From: Xestospongia bergquistia
Taxonomy: Eukaryota; Porifera; Demospongiae; Haplosclerida; Petrosiidae
Reading direction: 5' to 3'
Length of the DNA stretch: 64,000 nucleotides
Assembly: GCA_963965975.1 (NCBI GenBank)
Contig: OZ014425.1
Coordinates: 1,188,501-1,252,500 of the forward strand
The notes below the pieces were generated by a model. It did no database searches, was not told the origin of the DNA, and saw nothing but the letters and a program-made list of their open reading frames with translations. Below are positions 27,542 through 40,718 of the stretch, piece by piece (the stretch's first letter is position 1; each line of letters begins with the position of its first letter). A program made the translations under genes and the position numbers.

Positions 27542-27701
27542 TTCCTCCTCCTCCTCCCCTCCCCCCTAACATGTGTTCAGGGGTTGTTCCTTATATTTTG
27601 TATAAATGAAAACCTCACTTATTAACTTAGAAATAATTGTACAAAAGAAAATCAATAGAAAATCAATCATTTTAGGGGGAAAAGCAATTCCTTTAAACTT
27701 G

Positions 27702-30700
27702 CTAAGTAATGGATTCCATCAAAGTCTTGTAATAATTATCTCCTTCAATACATGGTTTATCATAAGTACCATTCCACTGTTTAGCATCTGAAGTATCGCC
27801 CATCACTGGATTATAACCAGGTATAGAAACAGGTATATCCTGCTCATTAGGAGGCTTGATGAGTAGCCTAGCACATCTCTGATACTGCTCTGACTGTAAG
27901 AACAACATCTGCTGATGCATCCGAGCCTAAAAGGAGGAGATACTAAACCTGAACCTCAGATTTACTATGCAAGATATAGGCCCAATACTTAAAATGTAGG
28001 GTATTCCCCTTAATTAGTTAAATGAATTGGCACTAAATGATGCATTTCTGAATTATATATTAGATCCTCCTAACTTGTTATAATTGTGCTAACAAAGATT
28101 ACCATCATACCTGCAGTAGTCTCTTCTTTAAATCTTCCACGTGTTCTTGTTGAGTTTCTAACACATACAAAGAGTGTCTGTATTGACGTTCTAATTCAGC
28201 ATAATTTAAAGCGTCCATCAGAGGATTATTGGCATATGGGCTCGACAATGGAGTAACTACAAAACAAGATAAAAGTTGTACTATATATTATAGAGCACAT
28301 AATGTATATATTACTAAGTGTTTGTATATATAGTATTCAACACACCTGGGACCATGACTGGAGAAGGGCCTGGAGAGTGCTGAGCCAAGATATGAGAGCT
28401 TGGCTCTGCAATAAGAGGTGGTGTACCAGGGGCTGCTTTCGGTTGTAATTCAGTCTGGTGTAGGACAGGTGGAGAGGTTTGTTGCCATGTTGTCTCCAAT
28501 GGAGAAATGGGAGAGCTTACAGGAGAATTAAAATCACCTTGTAAGATTGATGGAGGCATGACTTTCATGGGTGGACGAGTCAGCTTGTTGGTGGAGTCCT
28601 GGACTATTTTACGTCGTCTTTGCTTTCGTGGAAGATAGTGTGATGGTTGTGAGGGTTTGGGTGGAGAGCTTCTTCCCTCTTTTTTTTTTTGAAATATCTC
28701 TTTCATTCTTTTCTGGAGAGCTTCCTTCCATTCTGCACTAACTTCTAACAGTTTGGTCCCAGAGTCAATAGTATATTCATCAGTAATGCCAGTGTCATGC
28801 TCAGCATTACCAGTGGTAGAAGGTGGAGGGCAACTTCTAGGGATGATAATGTTACTAGGAGAGATAGATTTCTGCGATGGTGCTATAGTACATATAGACA
28901 CTGACGAGGTAGGAGACTCAGCGGATGACAAGGAAGAAATGGAGTTGGAAGAACTGGTCGACAAAGCAACTTGGGGTGAACTTGTTGAACCAGTCGAATG
29001 AACACGCTTTCTTATTGTTATTGGGCTTGGAGAAGTACTTGTGCTTTTGGTTCTCCTTTGAGCATGTTTTGATGGCTCTTTACTGGGTAGTGAAGGTGCC
29101 ACTGAGGATGATGTTTGGTCATTTTGACTAATTTGGCTTGTAGTTGTAACAGTGGAAACATTTGGGGCAGACACTGGTGAAAGAATTGATGGAGAGACAT
29201 AAGGTTGAGCAGTAGTAGCTCCACCTGTAGATGGTACAGATGATGGAGTCACTTCTGTAGTGATGGTGCTTCTAGTATTAGTATAATACGGGTTAGATCT
29301 GTATTGTATCGAGCTTAGCTCAGAATCTATGGAGGGACATGTTGCTGGACAAGGAACACTTGTTTTGGTAGCAACAGAAGCAGTGAAAACTTGATTATTT
29401 TCATTAGTGATATTATTTACAGGAGCTGACCTAAAAGAAGACGCATGTGCACCATTGAAATAGGGTGAAGGAATACTTGTCACATGACTAACAGGAGTTC
29501 CCCGATTTGAAGTAGCACTAGAAGGAGATGGATGCCATCCCTTGTTGGTAGTAATAATAGCAGGCAACTGTGAAGATGTGGTCAAGTCATTGTGTATAGG
29601 TAAAGACTGTTGTATTGAGGCGGAGTGTGACAGGATATCACTTGCAGTACTGGGAAGTAAATGTAACAAGAGTGGATCTGCATGACTTGTGACATGGTCT
29701 CTTGATGAAAGATTTGGTTGTGTGACAGTCATGTGATTAGCGATGACATCATCATTATTGAACGATGGAGTAGTGGATGATGATAGCAAATTTTTTAGAC
29801 CATCTATTTGTGCTTGTGTTGGTATTCCAGAATTACCTGCTAGTAATGATGAATTTGCAAGAAGAGAGGGAAAAAGGTAAGGATTTGCCAAAAGAGCTTT
29901 CATTGTAGAAGCCAGTATCATGTTGTTGTCCATTGCATCAACAGAGGATCTTCCGTCCTGAGGTAGGGATGAAGCTACAGGCAATCCTGCCTCAATTATG
30001 TCTTCATTGTTAGCCTTATTGTAGAATGACTGTGGACTTATCAATGCAGACATTGCACTAGAAGTATTTCCTGGGAACTCTTCTAGTGGAACATCACTGT
30101 TGACTTCTAATTGGTTACCAATCACTGACAGTGTTGGAAATGGCGGTAAAGTGTCATTGGAATTTGCAGCAAATGGATTGCTCATAACATGAATTATATC
30201 AGGAGATGACCGATTTGAATTTGAGGGGAAAGCCTCTGAATTAGTCATGACAATGGGAGATGATTGGTTTGGTATAGGTGGAACCTACAGAAAATAAAAT
30301 CTTAAATATTAAGAAGAAATATTTGAAGTCTACCTTGTTGGGAGCTGTTGTTTCTGATATAACCTTTGAATTCTCACATTCTTTCATTACACGATTCCTT
30401 TTGGCTATTTCCTGAAACAAAAAAATATTGATAAACGAAAGGCTTTGTTAAAAAATCCTTAGTTGTTAAGTGCAAATTAAATAAAATATAAATCAATTGA
30501 CGCAGATTATTTTTTTTAAATATCCATTAACTTTGTTTATGCTATCATGACACACAAACATGTAAAAATGCATTACAATAGAATCTCAAAGACTCGATGT
30601 CTACCAAAGATTTTGAATGCCCTTTATCTTGTATGCCTACTTTAGTCATTACCACTAGTCAACACTTGTATAGTATTATTTAATTACCAAAGAAAGTGAT

Positions 30701-33700
30701 GTCTATAACTTACCAAATAGTGCCTGTGGGTGCTTTTAGATAGACTCTTCCACTTTGACCATATGGTACGTGCTTTTGTCATCCAGTCTACATAATACAA
30801 AAATAAATTTACTTATAGTAAATAGACAAGGAGCAGAAAAAAAGAGACATACAACCAGAGATAGATAAAAACATTTACCTGTCTTTTTTTCCAGAGTAAA
30901 TTTCATATGATCTAATGCCCACAAAACAGGTGCTATGGTAGAACAAGGTTCGACATCTTTCTCCCATGATTCTAAAATCTTAATGTTAGGTTCCTCTTCA
31001 TTTATTTGGGGAGATATTACTGCTGACGAAACACTACTAGTATCCTTTTGACTAGGAGGGTTAGTGAGAGGAGGAGGGTCTGTCTTTCCTTCATAGGTTT
31101 GGATGGCTATTTCAGGTGAAAGAATGTCAGAATAGTCCTCATCCGTCTTTGTTCCTCTACATAATAAATAGAAGCATATAAAATATAACAGTTAAAATCC
31201 GAATAGAATTACCTAAATGAGATTTTTCCTTTAACTAAGTGAGAAGGTGAAGAAGACGGATCACTTGGACTTGAGCTACTACTTGGTTTTCTCTTGCGTG
31301 ACACTTTTTTCATTTTAGACTTTGAGGCTGCTTTGTGTTGAGAAGGACTGTAAGAGAGAGCAAAGGAAAACCACCTCTTTTGTTGATAAGAATTTTTAAA
31401 ATTTATCAGAGATTATATCAGTCAATGAATAAACTTAGATAAAGTGTAAAGTTCGTATATCATTAAACAATCAAAAAGAAGATTGAAAACATATTGTGTT
31501 ACTTAAGTCATTTCAAAGGTAGTTCACCTTACTACAACAACAAAGAGACTATATATGATATAACTTAGCAACCAGTGTTCTATAGTCAAAGTCCTGACAC
31601 TTATCAAATGAATCCTAATCAAACCCGATACAAAAGTAAACAATTTACAGAACATTAGTGCTAGTCTCAATTACAATTTATCAGTAGACATGGCATTGAT
31701 GCTGAGTGGGTGTGTCTTTTGTAACAACAACACAAAATGTGTGGTAAAGTATTAATAGTTCGACCAATAATTAATTTTTAGTGCTAAATCAAGTCAAAAT
31801 ATGAAACAATAAACAATAGATCAACATCATCATTATATGAGTGTACATACAGTATTTTATAGATGATATTATAAGACATAACAAGAGGAGATACAGGTGT
31901 GGTATTAGCTAGCCAAAGTAACCACATAGAATTGATAACTAGTAGTCAGTTATGCTGTCCAATGTAAATTCTAAACTTTATTTTGATTAATATCAAAGCC
32001 ACTGAGTCTTTGTTTATGGAAGAGGTTCCAGTGTTGAGTATAAAAGAGAATGGGAATGGTTCAAGTTTAGTATTCAGAAGAGCTTCAAAGAAGAGAAGAA
32101 GATGAGACATTGTCTAGTAGTTTTTCTGTTGCTTGTGGTAGCCAGCACTATGGTGGTAAGTACAGAGAAGCTGAAGTTATAAAATAGATAACTGACAATG
32201 TGTACTAAAAGTATATTTACTTTGTATTTCATGCAGCTTGGCCAGTATGATGACAAAAAGCACAGTGGCTATCGTGATGACCACAAGAAGCATGATGGCT
32301 ATGGTTATGGTAGTCCATACGATCATTCACAAATCAAGAAAACTGGTGTCTATCCTGGTAGCTTGCCTGAAAAATACAGCCATCAAAAAAGACCTGGCTA
32401 TGGAGGTTATGGACATCAGAGTAGCTATGGAGGCCAAGGAGGTTATGGAGGGTATGGAGGCCATGGAGGTTATGGTGGTTATGGAGGTTATGGATACCGT
32501 CACTATGAAAAGTGTTATCCAGACTTTGACAGCTATGGACCTCATCAACATAGATTGAGATATTTAGCTAGAAGTAAGAGAGACAATAACAGTATACAGG
32601 AGTTACTACATAACTGCAAACTCCATTAACAGTGCAAATGATTAATAATCTTTTTCTTTCCTTAGCTGATGAAGATGATCTGAACAGGAATAGTTCTAAC
32701 TTCCAACCACACAAAGACAGCTCTCACACTCCAAAGTGTCAGAATGGTCCCAAGAAGGTTGTACATAAAGTCTACGGAGAATGGCATTGGCCACCAGTTG
32801 TCAAGGGAGTATGCGAAAAACTTCCAGGTTGCAAAGATCCTAAATGTATCTCAGTCAAAACAGTTAAGAAAAGTGTATGTGTAATTGTATTCCGTCGCTA
32901 TGGATACAAGTGAGTCAGTGGTCAATTGTTAATGTTTAATAATTGCATATGATCTTCTGAGGTCTATTAGTAATTATTAAACTGTTTTTCACAGGTGGGT
33001 AAGAGTTGGATTCCGTAAGATCACATTCAAAACTGACCTCAAATGCAAATGCCGTGAGTGCAAAGATATCAAGAGTTTCAAAGAATGCGTCAACACGTAT
33101 CCCTGTCCTAATAAACACAATCCATATAGCTACTGTTTCTGGAGAAAACTTTCCTACGATCACAAACCTAAATATGACGATAAACCAAAGTACCGTCCTA
33201 CTAAGAAACCACCAACACACAAAAACAAAACTAGGTCAGTTGTACACAACATTGACTAATCCATCAAACATTTCAAATATAACATGTTTCATTGAACAAA
33301 CTTTTCAAGTATATCATAACCAAATTGTTCTTTCTTCAGATATTCTCGTGATATGGAAGAGGAGTTTTACAACAATCCTGAAGATCTTTTTGAGATTGAT
33401 TCCGATACAGAAGAAACCAGTCATGAAGATGTTGGTGCACGCTCTATGCGTTCAATCACGGACTATGACCGATATGACAACTATGACAAAAAAGATTACA
33501 AACACAAGTCCTACGACAAAGATCCCTATGATCCTTACAAGAGGCCTCTACATCCAGTTCCAGCTGGTTATTGTGATTGCTGTGTCCCAATTATTTGTAA
33601 ACCCCCAAAACAATTTGACTATGATGACTGCAAGTGTGTCTGTCCCAAGAAAAAATGTTTACCAGGACATTATTTTAACCCCAAAACTTGTGAGTGTGAG

Positions 33701-36519
33701 TGCCCCGATGGAACCTATTTGGACAAGAAGACAATGCGTTGTATTGGAATGTAAGTATCTAACATGTGAAGAAGTTAGGATAGAACTTAGAGAAATTGAC
33801 ATAAATGGCTTCTTATTTCTTATTTAGCTGTAAGAAGCTTAAGCCAAAAGCTTGTGAACATGTCCTCTGTAAAGACAATCCTCACTTCTATTGTAAACTA
33901 GACAAACACTACAAATGTCGTTGCCCAGACTGTGACGATGTTGACTACTGGCAGAGAGGTAAAATGATCACATGATCTCTAATTGGTCTACCATTTTTAA
34001 TTGATTGTTTTTAAAAAATTTTTTTAGGATTGTGCAAGAAGACAAACTGTATCGACCAACAATATAAACCAAAATGTGTCTTTGACTGGCGCAATGGAAA
34101 ATGTCGGTGTCCGGAATGTGAGGATCAGAAAAATCCAAAAGACTGTGAAAAAACTATTTGTTTAGTGAAGTACAAGAAGAAACAATGCAAGTAAGTAAAC
34201 TGATGATTTAAACAGTATCTATTATTGGACCACTTACCAACACAGTACCTCTTATTGGAAAACCATTGATATAATCTTATTCTCTTTCATTTTATAGGTG
34301 GCTCTGGTATCCTTACCCAACTTGTGCTTGTCCAGATAAATACGAGCGTTATGGTTATGGACATGACAAAAAAGATGATGATGACAAGAAAGATCGCTAT
34401 GATGATGATTATCACAGGAAAAAAGATCGCTATGACGATGATGATCAGAAGAAAAAAGATCGCTATGACGATGATGATCACAAGAAAAAAGATCGCTATG
34501 ACGATGATGATCACAAGCAAGATCGCTATGACGATGATGATCACAAGAAAGATCGCTATGATGATGATGATCACAAGAAAAAAGATCGCTATGACGATGA
34601 TTACAGGAAAAAAGATCGCTATGAGAAAGGTTACCAAAAGAAAGAATACGCTCCTTAATTCCTATCAATTGGACCTTTTACAAATCCTTGGTATATATTA
34701 AAAACTATTAATATGTTTGTGTATAATCCCCTTAATTATTTTAGCTCAAACTGATTTCATTTAATTATTTATCAACGAAATGATTAATATTGTTTTTGTT
34801 AAATTAATATTTATTTGGAGTATAATCTCTTGCAAATTCAAATTTCAATTCAATTAATCTAACAATACATTAATAGACAAACAAACTGTTAACTCTCCAT
34901 TTCCTGCTGTTACTTATTATCACTTTAACAATATTTCCACTATAAAACAACAGCACTCTATACATTTTAATATTGCAAAAACATTCATGTTAACTCTACA
35001 TGTGAGCTAGCACTAAAGGCGAAAAGAAACTTTCAAATAAAACCACTATTTTACAGGAGCAGCTGAAAACTCTAAATACTAATACATTAGCACTTATTAT
35101 ATATTACATATGCATATACAGCAATCATAGTTATATAAGGAGGTGGACTATTAACACATATAGTTGTGTGCTATATATAAAAAACTGGTATTCTAACTGC
35201 TTTAGTGTGAGTTCAGATAACACCAGCAAGTCTTGGAGCAAAGATGCTGATATTCTTTGGAACAGTTTTAATTCTCACTCTTTTAAATGAGGTCTGTTAA
35301 TATTTTGCTATAGCCTTATTTGGGATTGGAGTCATATATGAGCTTTTTATTTGAAAATGCATAACAACATTTTAGTCTTCTTTTCAAATTTATCTATAGA
35401 TATCTCCAGGAGAAACTGTAGTTATTAGTCGTCGAGAAGAACCTCTACAGGAGAATATGGCCCTTGCTCGGGGAGTTAGATCAAAATATGATCATAAGAA
35501 ATGTAGAACAGTTTTAGATCACTATACTAGATTACCAGAGTGTGCTTTTAATTGGAAGGATGACAACGAATATGGAGCAATTTATGAAGATAGCATCCTT
35601 AAAAATGTTTACAGGAATGAAAATGCTCTACTGCAAGAGATTGACAAATATCTTAATCAGTACTACAACTTAAGAGGAGAAAGAAATGGTAAACTATTAC
35701 AAATAAAGCTAAGAAGCATTAAGCTATATCTATTGTACTAATATGACAATTGTTTGTTGATAGAAAACACAAGTTTTAATATTGTCATATTAAGTAGTTA
35801 GCAAGCTAATTAAGCCTAATATTAATGAATTAAATTGTTCTTTATAATTTCTGCTCATCATTTTTCTTTTCTATTTCCTAAAAGAAAGTGACTTGCTAAC
35901 ACTCTTTCACACAATGAAGAATTGGAGTAAAACACTTCCTCAACAACATGTGCTCAACAGCCGATGTGAACTAGGACCAGATCTGTATAACTATACAGTT
36001 TCCGATACCATTTTTTGGCCGCCCATCAAACAATCCCTTTGTAAAGGACAAGGAGGATGCAATGTACCAGGATGTTATCATACAAAGCAAAGAAAGACTG
36101 ATAAATGTGTGCTTGTGTTGGTACAATGTCAAGACCACTTGCACAATGTAGGTTACCGAAGAGTCAAATACAAAGAAGATGTTTCGTGTGAATGTAAATC
36201 ATGCAAGCATTTGAAGTCCTTTCGTGAATGCACTAATACTTATCCTGTTCCAAATCAACCCAATCAATTCTCTTATTGCATGTGGAATGACACAAAGAAA
36301 GTTGAGCCCTGTGAGAATTGTTTTAAGAAAAATTGCACTGGTTTTAAGATCTTTAATCATTTGAGTTGCCAGTGTGATTGTCCTATCGAACGGAATGTAC
36401 ATCGTTGTCCTAGCCCCGCCTATTGGAGCACCACAGAGTGCAGGTGTCTCTGTCTTGATGGAAAAATACCTCAATGGAATGAAAAGTAAGATCAACACAG
36501 TGATGAAACAACCACAAAT

Positions 36520-36561
<42 letters not shown>

Positions 36562-38345
36562 GCGATGATCCTGTCTGTCAACAAGACATACCCTGCAGTT
36601 ACTACACTACTAAAAAATCATGTACACAACATCATCAACCTGATGATCCTCCACGTCCCTGTTTGTAAGTCCTTATTAAAATATGTACATTGCTCTACTA
36701 TATCTGTATTGCACAGACCAACTGATTCATCGTGCAGCTCAAAGCCATCGGATGATGGTATAGCTATCATAATAACTTCAATGCTATTATTAACAATAAT
36801 ATCTAATTATATCCAATCCAATTATATCCAATTATATCCATTAAGAGTCCAATTATATCTGCTTCCATCTATTCTCTCAAACCATATGTCCTTGCATTCT
36901 GTCATACAACTATTCTAAAATAGTGCATTTACTAGCAATACCAAACACATAACAGTATTATTACTAATAGTGACACTCCTCTCTTCATTTATAGATGGCG
37001 TCGATCACCCCAATATGCCCAAGAATGGATATGCCAATAAATATCGTCATTACAAAAAACACAAGGGATGGAAAAAGAAATGGAGAGGTGGCAGACGTAA
37101 CTAAACTCAATCTATATAATCCCTTATCAACATTGTTTTCCTAACATCAAATTGTTTTCCCTATTTATTATAAATAACATGTGCAGACACGCCAGCTGTC
37201 GTTATTCGACAATTACATCATTACCATAAATTAAGATCACATATCATATAAATTTTTTGCCAGACCAAGCCACGTTATGAAAAAATATCCTTACAGTAAA
37301 ACAATACATTTGTAACAATTGCACACTCCAATATAAACACACTGCCTATTGTTATATATTTATAAACAACCTGGTAATATCAAGTCAACGATTGGAGTAT
37401 CACACTAAATATTAGTAATTAAGATAGCAGTGTATTACTATTAGATGTATTTAAGAGAAGAGCTACTAACCTGTGCTTTTTAACAGCTGTCGTTTCTTCA
37501 GACAAGGAGCATATGCCCACATCAGGTACATCCAACAGAGACAATCCTAGACTGGACGACTTATCGTCTTTTTTTCTTTTTTTGGATTTTGTCTTCTTAT
37601 CTTCTTTGTTTTTTGATTTAAGTGATTTTTTAGGAGTTTTGCCTTGTTTACTTCTTCTTGACTCCTTCATTTCAGCCATTAGAGTCGTCCCTAAACCAGA
37701 GCAATATGGTCTACTCAATAATACTAACTAATAAGTACTTGTTAAATACTTTGTAGGGTAACCTCTGTATTAATTAGTACTGCATGCTCTAATTGTTAAG
37801 ATTTGGAATGGAGAGCATTGCTCTATTAACATCATAATATATTTGATTGTAAGTCTTTAGTTAATAATTTACACACTCTATTAAATTATTCATTAATTTA
37901 TAAGTAGATGCAACTATTTGACCATATCATAACTAAAGTTAATTATGATTTAATTAACACTGTTATGATTTAATTAGCACTATGCAGAAATACCTTTTAA
38001 AAATCTTCCTTTTCTTGGAAGTCGTCCATTTGTTCCAGCTGCAGCTCCTCCCTCCATTCTGTTACCTTCACTATTGTCCACAGAACTGCCTGCACTCAGA
38101 GTAGATATTGTTCCTGAAATAAAAAGTCAGTAAAACTTTGCGCACATTTGAACATTTGCAATTATTATATGAAACTCCTTTCTAATTTCCTAATTACTTT
38201 CATGGCTTGTATCTACTATCGGATCAAGTTTCAAATTCTTGGTTGTATTTTCAGAGGGTGTGATATCCATGCTGTCTAGTCGAGATGGTCGCTTCCTAAT
38301 AGGCCGTCGGGTTATGATCTCCTCATCTGACTCAGTAAAACTCAT
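27702..38345 (-). CDS. Ser/Pro-rich nuclear-type protein with HMG-box-like segment
   Basis: Ten exons (38345-38198, 38113-37994, 37690-37471, 31347-31213, 31156-30879, 30787-30714, 30411-30334, 30284-28346, 28256-28111, 27926-27702) join in frame for 1120 aa. The N-terminus has basic Lys/Arg tracts like nuclear localisation signals (RRPIRKRPSR; KKTKSKKRKKDDK). Around residues 270-350 the segment APVLWALDHMKFTLEKK, WMTKARTIWSKWKSLSK, HRHYLEIAKRNR resembles an HMG box (weak). A very long exon is low-complexity Ser/Thr/Pro, with a basic patch (PRKQRRRK). The C-terminus is a coiled coil (YAELERQYRHSLYVLETQQ, EDLKKRLLQ) and a conserved-looking end. I do not recognise the family; a chromatin or transcription role is inferred from composition. 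Intron 3 (31348-37470) is 6.1 kb, about ten times the next longest, and houses two opposite-strand genes. Confidence 0.7.
32039..32046 (+). promoter_or_regulatory. TATA box of nested gene 1
   Basis: TATAAAAG 56 bp upstream of the ATG at 32102. It supports this nested gene having its own promoter inside the host intron. Confidence 0.55.
32102..34658 (+). CDS. Secreted Cys-rich PDGF/VEGF-like protein (nested gene 1)
   Basis: Protein of 646 aa; exons 32102-32155, 32237-32573, 32666-32909, 32995-33234, 33340-33750, 33828-33958, 34028-34190, 34298-34658. A clear signal peptide (MRHCLVVFLLLVVASTMVLG) is followed by a Gly/Tyr-rich region (repeated GYGGYGG) and a dibasic site (ARTDEDD after LRYL). 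The central domain has the spacing C-x5-C-x4-C (VCEKLPGCKDPKC), a later SVCV, and CKC after TDLK, like a PDGF/VEGF cystine knot, though the usual double Cys is not complete. It is followed by SYCFW and then C-x-C clusters (CECECPDG; CRCPDC; CRCPEC) like the Cys-rich tail of VEGF-C and insect PVFs. The C-terminus is a charged repeat of KKDRYDDDDH units. A growth-factor role is inference; other cystine-knot families are possible. Confidence 0.7.
34659..35243. other. Spacer between the two nested genes
   Basis: AT-rich DNA within the host intron, without a plausible exon. Near its right end TATATAAAAA (35173-35182) is a TATA-like element 62 bp upstream of the second nested gene's ATG, similar in placement to that of the first. 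Confidence 0.5.
35244..37104 (+). CDS. Secreted Cys-rich PDGF/VEGF-like protein (nested gene 2)
   Basis: Protein of 396 aa; exons 35244-35291, 35400-35688, 35885-36485, 36563-36664, 36717-36757, 36995-37104. A signal peptide (MLIFFGTVLILTLLNE) is followed by a pro-region and a cystine-knot-like domain paralogous to nested gene 1: IFWPPIKQSLC, GGCNVPGC, DKCVLVLVQC, CECKSC, then TYPVPNQPNQFSYCMW against TYPCPNKHNPYSYCFW in gene 1. Further Cys clusters follow (CENCFKKNC, CQCDCP, CRCLC). It lacks the Gly/Tyr and acidic repeats and ends in a strongly basic tail (HYKKHKGWKKKWRGGRRN), which could bind heparin-like glycans as in VEGF isoforms (inference). The small exon 36717-36757 was added because it alone restores the frame of the last exon. 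Confidence 0.7.
37105..37470. other. Remainder of the host intron
   Basis: AT-rich sequence between the stop of nested gene 2 and the third exon of the minus-strand host gene. Nothing recognisable. Confidence 0.5.
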
Positions 38346-38684
38346 TTTTTCTATGCAATAGTTTGATGTCACGTGATAAAACAACACCCCTCAAACTTGC
38401 ACAACGTCTATAGAAACGTAATTAGCACGAATTTAATATTTTTTTCTTACGTTAAATGATTATAACTAACTTACCTATTAAAAAAAGAGGGAATTCATAC
38501 TAACAAAATACTATAAAAGTGGTCAACACTAACTAAACTAATGGCACGCCATTCAAAAAAAATAATGGAGTCGGCAACGGGTTAGCTTATTAAGTTCACG
38601 CCCACTAATTTAATTATAGTAGGAAAATTTGGGTGGGGCTCATTAACAAACACAATATTTTTCGCACCTATTGAAGAAGCAATC

Positions 38685-40526
38685 ATGTCTGTACATCATC
38701 AAAGGAGATCAACGTATCCAGTTCTCTCCCCTACGTTTCAAAGTCATCAACTGTGGAGTCCATTTTACTTGGATAGGATAACAATCAATAATTCAAAGTA
38801 CTGCAATAGATAAGGTACATATGACATAAGTACTCTTTCATTAGGTTTCATGGATATTTGACTCACTCCATGAAGACTAATCCACCTCATTTGAATGCTA
38901 TTAGTAGGAGGACCAATAAGTATGGTGACAATGGATTTTTTCTACACAAGTAAGAAGCATATTATATATAAACTCTTTTTTCAAAATGCATCATCATATT
39001 CTTAGGGATATACCTGTGCAACAGCTTTATGATCGAATTGCCTTTAAACGAAGTGAAGTGAGATCTTGGGATCAAATGTATGTGATAACATTATATAATG
39101 TTTTTGTTCCATATCTCTCTCGCAAACAGAATGCCAAGACCAATGGTCACTTCTCAAGTCTTGTAAGTCAAATAGCAACTAGTCCAGTCTTCTATAATTA
39201 ATATGCATGTTGTTTTTTATTTCAGGAGTAAAGAATCTGGCTTGCCTTTCCCATCTCAGCATCCGTACACTTCCCACATTTCACAGTTCTCTGTTTTCCC
39301 CGATACGCGAAAGGATTTCAATACACCTCTATATCATCAAATTGATACTTCAGAAAGTTATGAACCAACTTCAAAAGAAGAAGATGGATCAATTCAAGAA
39401 GAGAAATTCAAAGAAACAGCAATTCAAACAGATTTATCTTGTTTAAAGTTTGAACATTCTTCACAACCTGCAATGCAGTCAAAAGCATCTTCTTACATCA
39501 TTCGTGGGAAGGCCTTTTCAAATGGAGTAAGAATTGAGAAAGAAATTGCTGCATCTGATCAAATAGAGTCTAAACCTATAACTACTAATGTTACAAGCTT
39601 TACTCTTAGACCAGGTGTATATAGATGGGATATTTCACGAAGCCAATCTCTAGGACGTCAAGTAAGTATATAACATTATAGTTATAGCAAAATGTAATGT
39701 ACTAATCAATCCCCATTTTTAGCGCTCTATGACATATCCTGCTCCAACAACAATGTTCTCTCCAAAGAACCACTATCTCAGTGCTCTATCTCCTCCGCTC
39801 AGCCCAACTACCTACCAAGCTCTTCAGTCAGTTAACCATCGTATATCAACAACAACTACATATAAAGAGCATTTCACACCACTACCAGCATCAGCCATCA
39901 GGGAGGCACACAGACCTTTCACCTCTTACCACCAGATGAGCGATTCTAGAGGAAAATATGCCAGAGCACCTAACTTTGCCAACCTAAATCCATCAGCATC
40001 ATCATTGATCAAAACTACACCATTTGCAGATCATTATGTTGTATTGAAATGTGAATCAGACATGGAATATGGTGCATCAACAACAAGAAAAGTGTTTTCC
40101 AATACATTATCACAAAGTGAAGTTAAAAATGAGACTACTGTTTCTCATCAAATTGATAATAATAAAAAAGATCAAGCCACGCAAACTGATCCTGAATGGG
40201 AGACTGAGGAAGAAGAGTGGTATGATCATGAAGATGAATGTGAAACAGACACCAAGGAAGAAACGAAATTCAAAGAACCACCACAGTTTCTTTTACCACA
40301 AGACTCTATTGAAGGTAGCTATCTCAGACCAAGCACTGCTAGTAGCTCAAGTAGTCAGGCAAGCTATTTAAGTGAGGATGTATTACAAGTACCTTATAGT
40401 AGAACGGAAGCATTAAGACAGTTTCGTCTTGCCTATCCAGATTATGTACCTGATTTAAGAGAACACTCAATACGTAGTGGTAGAAGACATGTTATCAATG
40501 GATACCATGCATATTATTGGCATTAA
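38685..40526 (+). CDS. Uncharacterised 520-aa protein
   Basis: Exons 38685-38797, 38845-38949, 39006-39077, 39130-39162, 39226-39661 and 39723-40526 join in frame. I do not recognise the family. The N-terminal part is the most conserved-looking: SPFYLDRITINN, FHGYLTHSMKTNPPHLN, KYGDNGFFLHKDIPVQQLYD and RIAFKRSEVRSWDQ. The rest is polar, with two short TQTD-type motifs (AIQTDL; ATQTDPEWETEEEEWYDHEDE) beside acidic runs, and a C-terminal YPDYVPDLREHSIRSGRRH. No signal peptide or membrane helix is seen. Short tyrosine- and proline-rich blocks of this sort occur in ciliary microtubule-associated proteins, but that is a guess. It is head-to-head with the 1120-aa gene (339 bp between starts) and convergent with SRCR receptor 1 (192 bp between stops). 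Confidence 0.7.
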
Positions 40527-40718
40527 ATATAATATATTTGAACATTGTTCATTATTATTATTAATACTACTTATATGACAATAGAGACTTAAACAGTTAT
40601 CTATGTAAATGTATACCAAGAAACATGTGTTTGATGAACATTCTATGAATATTAACTCATTGCGCAAAGTTTAAGGTTGATGTAGTTTATTGTAACTGCT
40701 TCCATTTTAAAGGACTCA

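Noticed and set aside
28753..29224. Plus-strand and shifted-frame open frames over the Ser/Pro exon
   Set aside because: Low-complexity shadows of the 1939-bp exon of the minus-strand gene.
32238..32558. Overlapping Met-rich open frame and its antisense over the Gly/Tyr repeat
   Set aside because: Simple-repeat shadows of nested gene 1, whose own frame joins seven further exons.
34252..34701. Long open frames in other frames and antisense over the Asp/Lys repeat (His/Ser-rich and Ile/Val-rich products)
   Set aside because: They are shadows of the repeat coding the KKDRYDDDDH units; no signal peptide, splice logic or family pattern supports them.
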